Source of the DNA: Oscarella lobularis
Lineage: Eukaryota > Porifera > Homoscleromorpha > Homosclerophorida > Oscarellidae
Length of the DNA: 64,000 bases
Assembly: GCF_947507565.1 (NCBI RefSeq)
Contig: NC_089189.1
Coordinates: forward strand, 1,426,001-1,490,000
Direction of reading: 5' to 3'
In this document: positions 42,063 to 52,726 of the stretch, in pieces
How the letters are laid out: each line of letters begins with the position of its first letter
Position numbering within the stretch: the first letter of the stretch is position 1
Notes under the pieces: model-generated
Databases searched by the model: none
What the model saw: only the letters and a program-made list of their open reading frames with translations
Told to the model about the DNA's origin: nothing
Made by a program: the position numbers and the translations under genes

Positions 42063-43075
42063 CTAAATAAGTACGTCAGACAAAGAAACGATGTGACGAC
42101 GATTCTCTCCTTCTCGTACGAATTTTCCTTTCACCAATCTCTTCTTGGAAAGGAATCCGGCGCTTTGAAGTTGATCGATGACCCTTCTCAGAACTTGAAG
42201 GCATTCTCCGCTTGAAGGACGATCTCTCACTCTGCCTCGCCCCGCGATCATTCTTGAGCAGATAGTGTGCAACTCATCTCGATTCATTAAGCGCCTAAGC
42301 TGATTGCTCCTCTCTTCGGGGATTGGCGTCACACCAGTGAATATTTCTATTAGCGAAACACCCAGACTGTACACGTCACTAGGCAATGAACTGCGTTGTG
42401 ACGTAGGTGGCAATCTTTCAGGAGCAACGTATAGAGCACTCATAGGGCCAGAAGATAGAGAGCTATCCAAGAGATGAGCAGATCCCAAATCAGCGACTTT
42501 GACTCTCATATCCCTCGTCACTAAGACGTTCGTTGGACGAATATCGCCGTGAACGTAGGGACGGAGAGGGAGCTCGTGGAGATACGTAATAGCAGACGTC
42601 ATTTCAACTGCAATAGAGAGCTGCTCGTAAGTAGAGAGATAGGAGTCGGACGTGTGTGCAGCGTTAATCACTTCGCTGACCGATCCCTCGAGTAATTCGG
42701 AGACGATTTGAAAAGGTAGGCCCGGTCTCATTATTGCGCCGCACACTCGCACGATGTTGGGGTGATGGAGTCGACTGGCCGTGAGAACTTCTCTTCGAAA
42801 TAGAGGAATCGTTCCCTCGGTCGTGATGAGTTCGTGGAATTTCTTCACAGCCACGTCCATGCCGTGCCAATGACCAATAAGAACGTCTTCAATTAAATAT
42901 TCTGTTATTCGAAAATTGGTAATTTGACAATTTTACCTGCGTATGCTCCGGTTCCAAGCTTTTGAGTGAGCTGAATTTGTTGTGGATTAAGAAGCGTTGA
43001 ATGACGTTTCGATGTCTGAACGAAAGAAATTTTCACGATCTCAGCCGACGTTGTTTCACAGAAACTAAAATTCAT
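42063..43075 (-). CDS. Kinase-only derivative (kinase locus 2), intact, new N-terminus
   Basis: Two exons, 43075-42937 and 42886-42063, together 963 bp = 320 aa plus stop. Exon 1 starts MNFSFCETTSAEIVKISFVQ. It derives from what is 5' flank/UTR in locus 1, where the same stretch is stopped by TAG, and it is joined at a TTAAT-containing point to the exon for NPQQIQLTQKLGTGAYAG. Kelch and coiled-coil exons are absent. The kinase keeps VAVKKF, YVHGDIRPTNVLV, VADLG, APE and SDVYSLGVSL, and ends HIVSLSDVLI. The intron (42887-42936, 50 bp) keeps phase. The kinase exon is nearly identical to locus 3 and differs more from locus 1. Confidence 0.7.
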
Positions 43076-43217
43076 TCCAATCACCTGAGGAAGGAGGTTT
43101 AAAGCCGCACCTACTTTGTTTATTTCTATTCGGAGTGAAGGAACGCCGAGGATGATCTCAATGAAAGTGAATCCCCGTATAATCGACTTTCCTTGTTCAG
43201 CTACATCTCGACTTTAA

Positions 43218-43743
43218 TAGTATTATTGATTGTTCTTTTAGATGAATCCTCTCTAGTATCTCTTGACAGATTGTCTTGGTACTGAATCTATAGGATTTCT
43301 AATGATGCTCTACGGAGCTGTCAACTCTTTGTCTGAGTTTCTCTGCGGAAAGATTGCTGTCTACATTGGATGATTCTATCTGCTCTTAATTGCTTTTGCT
43401 ATGACCTTTGCGCTCATAATTTTTCTTATTGTGTGGCAGCCAACTGCTAACGTAGCAGTATACCTGCCCTCTGGGCAATATCGGATGCTATTGCTTCTAC
43501 TCAAGAAGACTGTAGGCTAACATACAATCATCATTTCAATGTTATTTGAGGCTTATAATTTTGCCTTTAGCTTCTTTTGGAATCTTGTTTACTGATAGAA
43601 AAGAGGCAGCATTTGGAAGCTATTTGTTCTGGCGTAGCATCGGATTTTCTGTTTCTTTTGCTTACAGCGGCGCTCTCAGCCACAGAATGCCTGTGAAGTT
43701 GGGCATTCTCGTGTCTTGGATACGCAACTCTCGAGGCAAGTGA
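43218..43743 (+). pseudogene. UNC93-like gene fragment (last exons)
   Basis: 43218-43560 nearly duplicates 53630-53975 (same SIGFLMMLYGAVNSLSEFLC and an in-frame TGA after AVYIG). It then continues into the terminal exon ASFGILFTDRKEAAFGSYLF, WRSIGFSVSFAYSG, ending at 43743. That last exon is missing from the larger copy at 52.7-53.9 kb. It is directly joined to the 5' flank of kinase locus 2. Confidence 0.7.
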
Positions 43744-43857
43744 AAGACAAAAGAAAAAAAAGAAAACTCTTCTTGATAACAAGACAGTTGTACAGTGACA
43801 AATTCATATTATTCTGGTCTAATCGATTCATGGTTTGGTTTAATTAAATGCTTCTTT

Positions 43858-44855
43858 AGAATTCAATACAATTTAAACGTCTTATGCGTGAGAATTATGT
43901 CTTCGTCTTTCCAGAAGCAACTTCAAAGGTTATCAGTGCGAGAGAAGCAGACGTCAACGTCCACAAAAGAACAGTTTTATTTTTATGGGCTCCACGATTT
44001 AGAGGAATATATGAAACGATAGGAAAATGACTACCAGGAAAACGTATATTCTCTATTTAATCTAGATTACCTGTCAATCCTTTGAGAACGGTCTAAGGCA
44101 CGTGGCGACTGCTAGCTAACGTCCGAGGGAGGGGAGCTACAACCTACTAATCTCTGCACAGCCATAACCTACTAGCAGCCGCCAACTAAACCCTAATGCA
44201 AGGCAAGGACCCGTGTACACTATCTTAGTTATGCAATGAGCCATGGTACGTTCTCAACTACATGCACTACAACCGACTGATGTCCCTTCTATACTTTTTG
44301 CCTCGTACATAGCATAGGAGAGTTTCATGCATGCTATGCCAACTAAGCCATCGCATGAGCCCCAATTCGCCCTCGATTAGACTGTCAGAAATCAAACCCT
44401 AGTATTTAGACTTGGTCAGAAATCAGTCTATGCCCAAAACGAGGCCAGTGGCACAGCACGCTGTCAATCTCTCTATGTACGATGCAAAGAGGCCCCAGAA
44501 CCCTAAGTAAGAGAAATAGGTAGTCACGCATAATATACGAAGTAGTGGTCTCTACCTTGTTGAAGCGCGTGACGCATAGTTGAAGCGAGAAGAGTGCACG
44601 ATGGAGAGTGGGGGCCCCCAAATAAAACGTCGTCAGGATGCCGTAGAAATCTTCAATTTGAACTGTATTAAGTAAGCGCGGCAGCGATAGACAAGGGAGC
44701 GGATGCAAGTCGCGGCGATGAGGAAGGGGCGGAGCTGTTTCCGAAAGAAAGCGATCGTTCGCCTTCAAGCGACCGGCCCCATCATTCGCAAAGACAGAAC
44801 TTGTCTAAAGACCAGAAAAGGCGCTTCGAATGCTTGTACCTATTTTAAGAAGCGT
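43858..44855 (+). repeat. Repeat R, copy B (forward)
   Basis: Homologous to copies A and C from AAACGTCTTATGCGTGAGA to GCTTCGAATGCTTGTACCTA, with internal indels. Here it follows the UNC93 fragment rather than a kinase, so R moves or is copied independently of the kinase unit. Confidence 0.75.
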
Positions 44856-44888
44856 ACGTACGTGCTGCATAACCTAAAACTGATGCCC

Positions 44889-45205
44889 GATTCCTAATCC
44901 CGATTCCTAATCCCGATTCCTAATCCCGATTCCTAGTCCCCATTCCTAATCCCGATTCCTAATCCCGATTCCTAGTCGCGATTCCTAATCCCGATTCCTA
45001 ATCCCGATTCCTAGTCCCGATTCCTAATCCCGATTCCTAGTCCCGATTCCTAATCCCAAATCCTGATCACTAATCCCAATTCCTAATCCCGATTCCTAAT
45101 CCCGATTCCTAATCCCGATTCCTAATCCCGATTCCTAATCCCGATTCCTAATCCCGATTCCTAATCCCAAATCCTGATCACTAATCCTGATTCCTAATCC
45201 CAAAT
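44889..45205. repeat. 13-bp tandem satellite (CCCGATTCCTAAT)n
   Basis: More than 20 units with a few variants (CCCCATTCC, TCGCGATTCC, CCCAAATCCTGATCA). It ends abutting ATTTTGACACTGTTGTAGCG, a sequence also found next to the (CATT)n run at 52.1 kb. Confidence 0.9.
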
Positions 45206-45228
45206 CATTTTGACACTGTTGTAGCGCC

Positions 45229-47773
45229 ATATTTCCTGAGCCTCGATCTGAGCACGAGAGTGCGTTGATCGGGAATGAATTGCATCTCTTCGGTGGAAGA
45301 AAGGAGAAGAACCACTTTTTCCCCCGCAACGAAATTTGGACTTGTAACATCCAAGAAGAGAAGAAATGGATCCGTCGTTTAGCCGAAGGAAAGAATATTC
45401 CTCCTCGTTGCGTCGGAGCACGATGCGTGGTCATCAATGGAATCGTGTATTCGTACGGGGAATGAAGGAAGGCGGGGGTCTTCTGGGAGAGGTGTTTGGT
45501 TTGGATCCGAAGAAAATGAAATGGATCCAAGTAGCCACGCCCATCCATAGAAAGAAACCATGGCAGCGCTTCTGCTGCTGTTTGTTGGCCATTGGAGGAA
45601 GAATGATCATGTTTGGGATCGAGGATTACTCCATGGAGAGTACAATGGTAATTCATTAGATGACGCATTTGTGATTGATTTGAGAGAAAAGGTAAATCAT
45701 AAATATGTTGGGCAACAATTAATGAATTGTAATATAAATGGATTAGCATGAATTTCCTTCCAAAACCGTGCTCTCGACATTCTCACAGAATACGTCAATT
45801 AATGAAAAGAGGATTCGAAAGAAAGAATTGCTTTCTAATGATCGGCGGTTATCCAAAAGAAATTTCAGACAGCGGATATATATTTGATATTGATGAGCAA
45901 AAGTCACACAAGGTACATCACATTAATTTGATTGCAATCAATAATTATATAAATGAAGATTGACATGACCCCGGATGTGGCACCAATTTGGGACCACCCT
46001 TCACTGTGTAGCCAATCAAGACGGCTCTGCTCATCTCATTATTTCGGGCGGTCATGACGACAATAGAGAATGCCAGCTGTTGATGAAAATTTTTACACTT
46101 GGTAATTAGAATCAATTTGTGATTCAATAACCAATTCATTGAATAGGTCCTTCAAACGAATCTTACACGAAAATTGAATCTCTTCTTCTCGCAAAATCTA
46201 CGTCAATTTCAGATGATCGACTTAGCATCCGGGACGTTGACCAACAAATGGAAAGAATGCGGTATATAAGTTGTTTTGCATGAACATAGATTTCATTATA
46301 AAACTAATGTGGTTCATTTTTGATAGAGAACAATGCGAAACTCTTCAAGCTGGAAAGTACGACTTTGCTAATTGCATATCTACATTTCTTATGCGATTTA
46401 TATGAAGCTCTGAACTGACTGCTCGTTGCCGTGATCTTCAAAGGCAAATTCTACAACAAAGGTGACTTTTCAACACAAAGATGTCATTCTAAATAATGAC
46501 TTCAGACACGCCATGGAAGAAGAGAACAGAAGACATGAAGCAGAAAAGTGCTTCTTACTCTTTCGTCATGAGAGATTAGCCTCTGAAATATTTTCGTGTG
46601 ATTTAGAAATGAAATAAGGACGCAGCTTCAAGCACGATACCAAGCTGTTGAGACGGAAAGGTAAAAACGACATCACACTATTATATTTCATAATTTAATC
46701 AATACCCTTTTACTTTTTCCCTTTAGAAACGACATCAGAAGGCAGCTTCATGCTGAACGTCAATCGTTTCAATGTCAACGTCAGGCTCTTCAAGACTCAC
46801 TTGAAGAATCGCAACAAAATCTCGACCAATTCGTTCAAGTTCTAACCATTAATCCACAACAAATTCAGCTCACTCAGCAAAAGCTTGGAACCGGAGCATA
46901 CGCAGGTAAAATTGTCAAATTACCAATTTTCGAATAACAGAAATATTTATATTCAAGACGTGCTTATTGGTCATTGGCACGGCTTGGACGTGGCTGTGAA
47001 GAAATTCCACGAACTCATCACGACCGAGGGAACGATTCCTCTATTTCGAAGAGAAGTTCTCACGGCCAGTCGACTCCATCACCCCAACATCGTGCGAGTG
47101 TGCGGCGCAATAATGAGACCGGGCCTACCTTTTCAAATCGTCTCCGAATTACTCGAGGGATCGGTCAGCGAAGTGATTAACGCTGCACACACGTCCGACT
47201 CCTATCTCTCTACTTACGAGCAGCTCTCTATTGCAGTTGAAACGACGTCTGCTATTACGTATCTCCACTCTCCGTCCCTACGTTCACGGCGATATTCGTC
47301 CAACGAACGTCTTAGTGACGAGGGATATGAGAGTCAAAGTCGCTGATTTGGGATCTGCTCATCTCTTGGATAGCTCTCTATCTTCTGGCCCTATGAGTGC
47401 TCTATACGTTGCTCCTGAAAGATTGCCACCTACGTCACAACGCAGTTCATTGCCTAGTGACGTGTACAGTCTGGGCGTTTCGCTAATAGAAATATTCACT
47501 GGTGTGACGCCAATCCCCGAAGAGAGGAGCAATCAGCTTAGGCGCTTAATGAATCGAGATGAGTTGCACACTATCTGCTCAAGAATGATCGCGGGGCGAG
47601 GCAGAGTGAGAGATCGTCCTTCAAGCGGAGAATGCCTTCAAGTTCTGAGAAGGGTCATCGATCAACTTCAAAGCGCCGGATTCCTTTCCAAGAAGAGATT
47701 GGTGAAAGGAAAATTCGTACGAGAAGGAGAGAATCGTCGTCACATCGTTTCTTTGTCTGACGTACTTATTTAG
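45229..47773 (+). pseudogene. Kelch - coiled coil - kinase, decayed inverted copy (kinase locus 3)
   Basis: 5'-truncated at FPEPRSEHESALIG, directly after the satellite/26-bp boundary. The Kelch exon has a frame break after VVINGIVYSYGE and a deletion joining RMIMFG to the next exon sequence (GLLHGEYNGNSLDDAF), removing a splice junction. Coiled-coil exons are recognisable at about 46210-46850. The kinase exon (46956-47773) has an 8-bp deletion (GAGCTCCC present in locus 2) after SAITYLH at about 47268, which breaks the frame before the catalytic loop. Downstream of it all other kinase motifs are intact. No functional product is expected. Confidence 0.8.
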
Positions 47774-48122
47774 ATTTTTTGTATGAACTTTTTTATCCAT
47801 TTGTTCTTATACTTACAATGTGTTTGTGATGTCAACTTATGACTTTATTATTAATGGTGGTGACGTGCATTGAAAGAGACAATTTATTGTAAGTGAAAAC
47901 GCGAGGCTGAGTAGAGAGAGTGGACGATTTCGTGATCCACAGAAGAGAAGCTATACAAGCTGATAGACCACTGGAACCACTAGACTGATAAACTGTTGGT
48001 GAAGAAGAGCATTGAAAATACTGAAACGGCTCATAGCTAGGCATGAACCCCAAGAATATCTGTAAGAACGGATCCAATATTCGACGGTGAAACTCCTCCG
48101 TGCGGACGGTTATCGATTTAAC

Positions 48123-49275
48123 CCTATAGAATTTAATTAAACGTCTTATGCGTCAGAGTTACGTCTTCGTCTTTCCAGAAGCACTTTCAAAGGTTATCAG
48201 TGCAAGAGAAGCAAACGTCAACGTCCACAAGAAGACAGTTTCATTCTAAGGGCTGCACGTTTAGAGGAATAGATGAAACGGTAGGAAAAAGACTACCAGG
48301 AAAACCTATATTTTCTATTTAATCTAGATTACCTGCCAATCCTTTGAGAAATGGTCTAAAGCACGTGGCGGCTGCTAGCTAACGTCTGAGGGAGGGGAGC
48401 TACAACCTACTAATCTCAACACCGCCCTACCCTACTAGCAGCCGCCGACTAAACCCTAATGCAAGGCGCAGGGACCCGCGTACACCATCGTAGTTATATG
48501 CAGTGAGCACTTATACGTTCTCAACTGAACTACAAGCGACTGCTGTCCCTTCTATACTCTTTGCTTCGTACATAACATAGGAGAGTTTCATGCATGTTAT
48601 GCCACTAAGTCATCGCATGAGCCCCAAACCTATTAGACTGTCAGAAATCAACCCTAGTGTTTAGATGTGGTCGAAAATCAGTCTATGCCCAAAACGAGGC
48701 CAGTGGCACAGCACGCAGTCAATCTCTCTATGTACGATACAAAGAGACCTTGGACCCCTAAGGCACACCTACACCACTGGGGACCCCCAAAGGAATGAGG
48801 CAAACCTTATGATCCATTCATTCTTTGTTCCGCCAAGACATCGACGTAGAACCTAGAAACTAGTCACGCATAATATACAAAGTAGTGTTCACTACCTTGT
48901 TGAAGTGCCTGACGCATGGGGGCCCCCCAAATAAAACGTCGTCGGGATGCCGTAGAAATCTTCAATAGAAACTGTATTAGAGTAAGCGTGGCAGCGATAG
49001 ACGCGCGATTGCTTACCAGGGAGCGGATGCGAGGACGAGGAAGGGGCGGAGCTGTTTCCAAAGAAAGCGATCGTTCGCCTTCAAGCGACCGGCCCCGCGC
49101 CTCTGAGAAGCATCATTCGCAAAGACAGAACGTGTCATAAGACCAGAAAGGGCGGTTCGAATGTTCGTACCTATATATATATGTCCGTTCTTTTTCCTCT
49201 ACTTCGGTTCGGCGAATTAGATTTCCGCCTGCCAACTGTACGACGACTCGTCGGAAGGAAAGACAAAGGACGTCG
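48123..49275 (+). repeat. Repeat R, copy C (forward)
   Basis: From AAACGTCTTATGCGTCAGAG through CTCTACTTCGGTTCGGCGAA to CGACGACTCGTCGGAAGG. It matches copy A over its whole length, including the part that is the 5' flank of kinase locus 1. Confidence 0.75.
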
Positions 49276-51113
49276 CTGTTATTCCACGAGATTGAGTGTG
49301 TTCAAGTACACGAATTAACTTCAGCTATATGAAATGTACACAGCAAAGAAAGGCTCCTGCATAAAACTGCTCGTAAACGATCTACTTCCTTTTTAAATTA
49401 TCCAGTGATAAAAACTCAAAGTTCATTTGCAGACCACTTGAGCCAATCAGTAATCATCACAACATTAATTTTAATGCACAAAACGCTTATCAAGCTTATC
49501 CACATCAGCGGATGACTCCATCTGAAGAGGCCGCTGAAGAGGATGACCCATGAGAAGGCTCATCGCGTTGAACAGCCTAACGGCATTACTCTGACAACTC
49601 GTCTCGAGAATATAGTTCCGTGACGATTAATTAATTAATTAAATTAAACAAACACTTATTTTGAATTGTTCTATATAAATGCCTAATTAAAAATTGATTC
49701 CTGAGTGCCTATTTGTTTAAACACTACTTAGGCTGTCTTATAGAGCCCATTCACTGTTCAAAAACCAAGGTACAGTAGTCTGTTAGAACATTAGCGGGTC
49801 ACTCATTGCTCTCTACCGTCATGCAATATGGCAAAGGCATGGATTAACTTTATAAAAGACTCTACTGTATTCGATTATAATAACAGAGCGTATTTCTGTT
49901 TACTTATGAGCCCCATTCTGCTTACCTCGCACTCCGGATTCTGCGTTGGCGGTTGATGAATGTAGAGAATGTCGAAGAAGAAGTAGGGCGCCGCAAAGAG
50001 ATACGCGTTCCCGTTCGACAACTTCGGATGGCAGCGCGCGAGCGCGTGTAAATCGGAATGAGACGAACGACGTACGGAGGAGGAAGACTAGGATCGGAAA
50101 CGTCCGGCAGGGAAACAGATACAAAAGGACGATTATGGACGCAGAGAGAAACGTACACAGTTTCCATTAGAGAAGACATATCTAAAAAACGAATCAGCCT
50201 CACGAAAAGAAATCAAACAAAAGATAGTAACGGCATTCGCTTACCAAATACATCGGCAGGGGATTCGTGGGATGGTTTGAGACCTTGCAAGCAATCGCAA
50301 AGTACAGTACGAGAGCATTAGACGTGAAATCGCATTTCTAAAGGAGACGTATGTAAACGTAACCACTGAGAGGAGGAGTCATTTTGAAGCACTGCTAGGT
50401 AGTCTACAAATAATTTAACTTTTTCTTGGGAGGGGGGGGGGGGGGGGGTATTGCTTCCAGGATAGATATTATACCTATCCTTTACAGACTTTCTTCCTAC
50501 ACTGAAAAATTCTGACATTGATTCGCACAAACGTACATGAACGATGCACTGCTACATTAAAACTAAACCGGCTAACCTTTTTCGCTTTATTCGTCAACGA
50601 GACAATCGCATACTCGTGAGTCGGATTAATCTTCGCTTTCGTGTTTACAAACGTATCGATAGCCATTTTGCAGAGCATCAACGTCGTACGAGATTCACTT
50701 TAATTAAATTCGTTAAAGTTAATTTTTTTAAATTGATTTTTCAGCTCGACCTTGATTGCGATCGAAACGTTCGCGAGAGCGACTCTCGCGACACGTCGAG
50801 AGCAAAAATCTAAAAGTAAAAAATTGAGCTAACTAACTATTATTCCCCAGAATCGATTTCTTACGATTTTCTCCTTGCAGTCGACTTTCGGGATGACGCG
50901 ATGAATTCGGCTCACTTCCACGTCCACGTCGTCGATTTCCATATTTTCGTGCTCTTTCGATGCCGTTTGGCCGTCGTCTGAGCTCGAATCGCGTTGCATT
51001 TTCTCGTTCCATTCTTTCTTCTTCCTCGCTCTCTGACGACTAAAGTGCGACAGCTACGACGCGTAAAATACTCAATGACATATTCTTCATAATAATTCAT
51101 GCTCCTTATGCAG
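49276..51113. other. Mostly unassigned stretch with one possible 3' exon and a G17 run
   Basis: A possible terminal exon at about 49431-49551 reads AQNAYQAYPHQRMTPSEEAA and ends EEDDP before TGA. It is hydrophilic with no family match, and the acceptor (TTCATTTGCAG) is reasonable. A homopolymer of about 17 G lies at 50433-50449. Other open frames overlap each other on both strands and look like chance. Confidence 0.35.
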
Positions 51114-51861
51114 GGCCGTCATTTTGCTATCATCGGCCGAATTTTAGCCGCAAGTTTAGCACACGAAGGAGCTGGTTTCGCTTTTTGTCAGACGCTGTTT
51201 ACGAATATGTGATTACTGGTGATGTCACTGACATTACGGTAACTCTTGATGACATTCCTGAAGCGGACGTCCAGCATCAACTGCGGGACGGCCTGAAGCT
51301 GATGAACGTCCTTTCCATCATGCAGTCTCATAAGGACATAATGAAGAAATATTTTGTTCACGACGAGGACTCAGCACTTACAGCAGGTGTGATTTTTTTG
51401 CTGGAAAGTTATTAGTGATTTTATGAAACTTTATTTAGAGGGCATCCTCAAAATGTTTGCAACAGTTGCCTTCACCGAGAAGGAGGAAGACGAAGAAAAA
51501 TGGCAGCAAGAGACAGACGCGTACATGCTGTTTCAAAGATTTCTAGACGACTGCGAAGGTATAAAAGAACATTTATTCTCCAATATTAAACTCTAAAATC
51601 GGGTTATCGTTTTTAGAGGGAAAGCACTACTGCAGCCTGTCCCATGTCCTGGCATTTTTCACCGGATCAAATGCAATTCCTCCTACTGGCTTTAGGCTGA
51701 AGCCCAAGTTGCATTTCAGTCATTCAGCAATTTTCCCACAGAGTTCAATATGCTTCCTAACGCTGACCTTGCCCGTTCAGAAAAAAGGTGAAGATGCGGA
51801 GGCATACGTCGAACGTTTAGTTCATGCCTTCGTCAACGTCACTCACCTTGGCCAAATTTGA
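51114..51861 (+). CDS. HECT-like (G2E3-type) E3 ligase C-terminal part; 5' exons not found
   Basis: Exons 51114-51387, 51440-51559 and 51617-51861, with introns of about 50 bp. The first encodes FAIIGRILAASLAHEGAGFA, then after a missing T in a T5 run (51182-51186) LSDAVYEYVITG and VTLDDIPEADVQHQLRDGL. The last encodes LSHVLAFFTGSNAIPPTGF, SSICFLTLTLPV and YVERLVHAF, ending GQI. This matches the divergent HECT domain of G2E3-like proteins (FFTGS-x-x-PPxGF, C of the thioester position in ICFLTL, short tail). The N-terminal exons were not seen in 49.3-51.1 kb, so the gene may be truncated or use distant exons. AATAAA follows at 52078-52083. Confidence 0.65.
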
Positions 51862-52083
51862 ATCAAACTTGTTAAACGTTTTTTGTCACTGCGCTGTGTT
51901 GCGTACATTGAAATCTTTTTGCGTTATTTCGAAATGACCAGGTTGTTCCTTTTAAAGGCTGTAATTGTGTTCGGATTTGAAAAACAGACCATTCTAAATC
52001 TGTCAGGGTTGTTGCTAATTAGGCATTAAAAGTCTGTGATTGTGTTCCGAATTGAAAAACATACTTTCAAAAATTTCAATAAA

Positions 52084-52210
52084 GACAACTTTCAGTTGCA
52101 TTCATTCATTCATTCATTCATTCATTCATTCATTCATTCATTCATTCATTCATTCATTCATTCATTCATTCATTCATTCATTCATTTTGACCCTGTTGTA
52201 GCGCCATAGC
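52084..52210. repeat. (CATT)n microsatellite abutting a 26-bp LINE-like terminus
   Basis: About 21 CATT units (52101-52186) end in ATTTTGACCCTGTTGTAGCG and CCAT. The same ~26 bp, with one difference, adjoins the 13-bp satellite at 45205-45230. Read on the minus strand it is ATGGCGCTACAACAGGGTCA followed by a microsatellite, the arrangement of a LINE 3' end with a variable tail. Confidence 0.6.
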
Positions 52211-52726
52211 CTAAACGTTCTAAATTGCATTGAACGTTAGGCAAGTTTAGAAAAGAACTGAAATTCTGGAGAGAACGGAAGGCTTACGTTGATAGGATGT
52301 CCCGGACCTAGCGTCATAGAGTTGCTCTAAATTTAACCCTTGCACGTGCTCCAGAAACACCGCACGCGATCTTGAAGGCAGGGTAATTGTTGATACATAG
52401 ATCGCATTACGGACTGACAAAATCACCCATGCATACAAGAAGTGACCGGTGTTCCTAATATGGCATTGCTTTGATTACGAGACCTTTACGCGTTGCTATT
52501 CCTTAGTGTATAAAAATAGGTTGTGTGGATACCGTGTAATGTTCTACTGTATCTTCTCTGCCTACAAAACCCCTTCCCCTGAAACGCTGCGATCTTGAAT
52601 TCATGGAACAAATTAACACATAATAATGTTAATGGTAAACATTAGCTGCATGTGCACTTGCTTTTAGAAAGCTATAAGTACTGTACGAAAGAGCAAGAAA
52701 GCATCCTTGGACCGCCCAATCACGTG

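Larger units (their letters stand above)
40490..49275. repeat. Large inverted repeat: arms 40490-42985 and 46852-49275
   Basis: The left arm (R copy A, kinase locus 2 from its C-terminus to NPQQIQLTQ) is the reverse complement of the right arm (kinase locus 3 from the same point, R copy C). Each arm is about 2.4 kb and the spacer is about 3.9 kb. The kinase-exon identity is very high by eye, apart from the 8-bp deletion in the right arm. Confidence 0.75.

Noticed and set aside
44889-45205. CRISPR-like array
   Set aside because: 13-bp head-to-tail units without unique spacers; an ordinary satellite in a eukaryotic genome.
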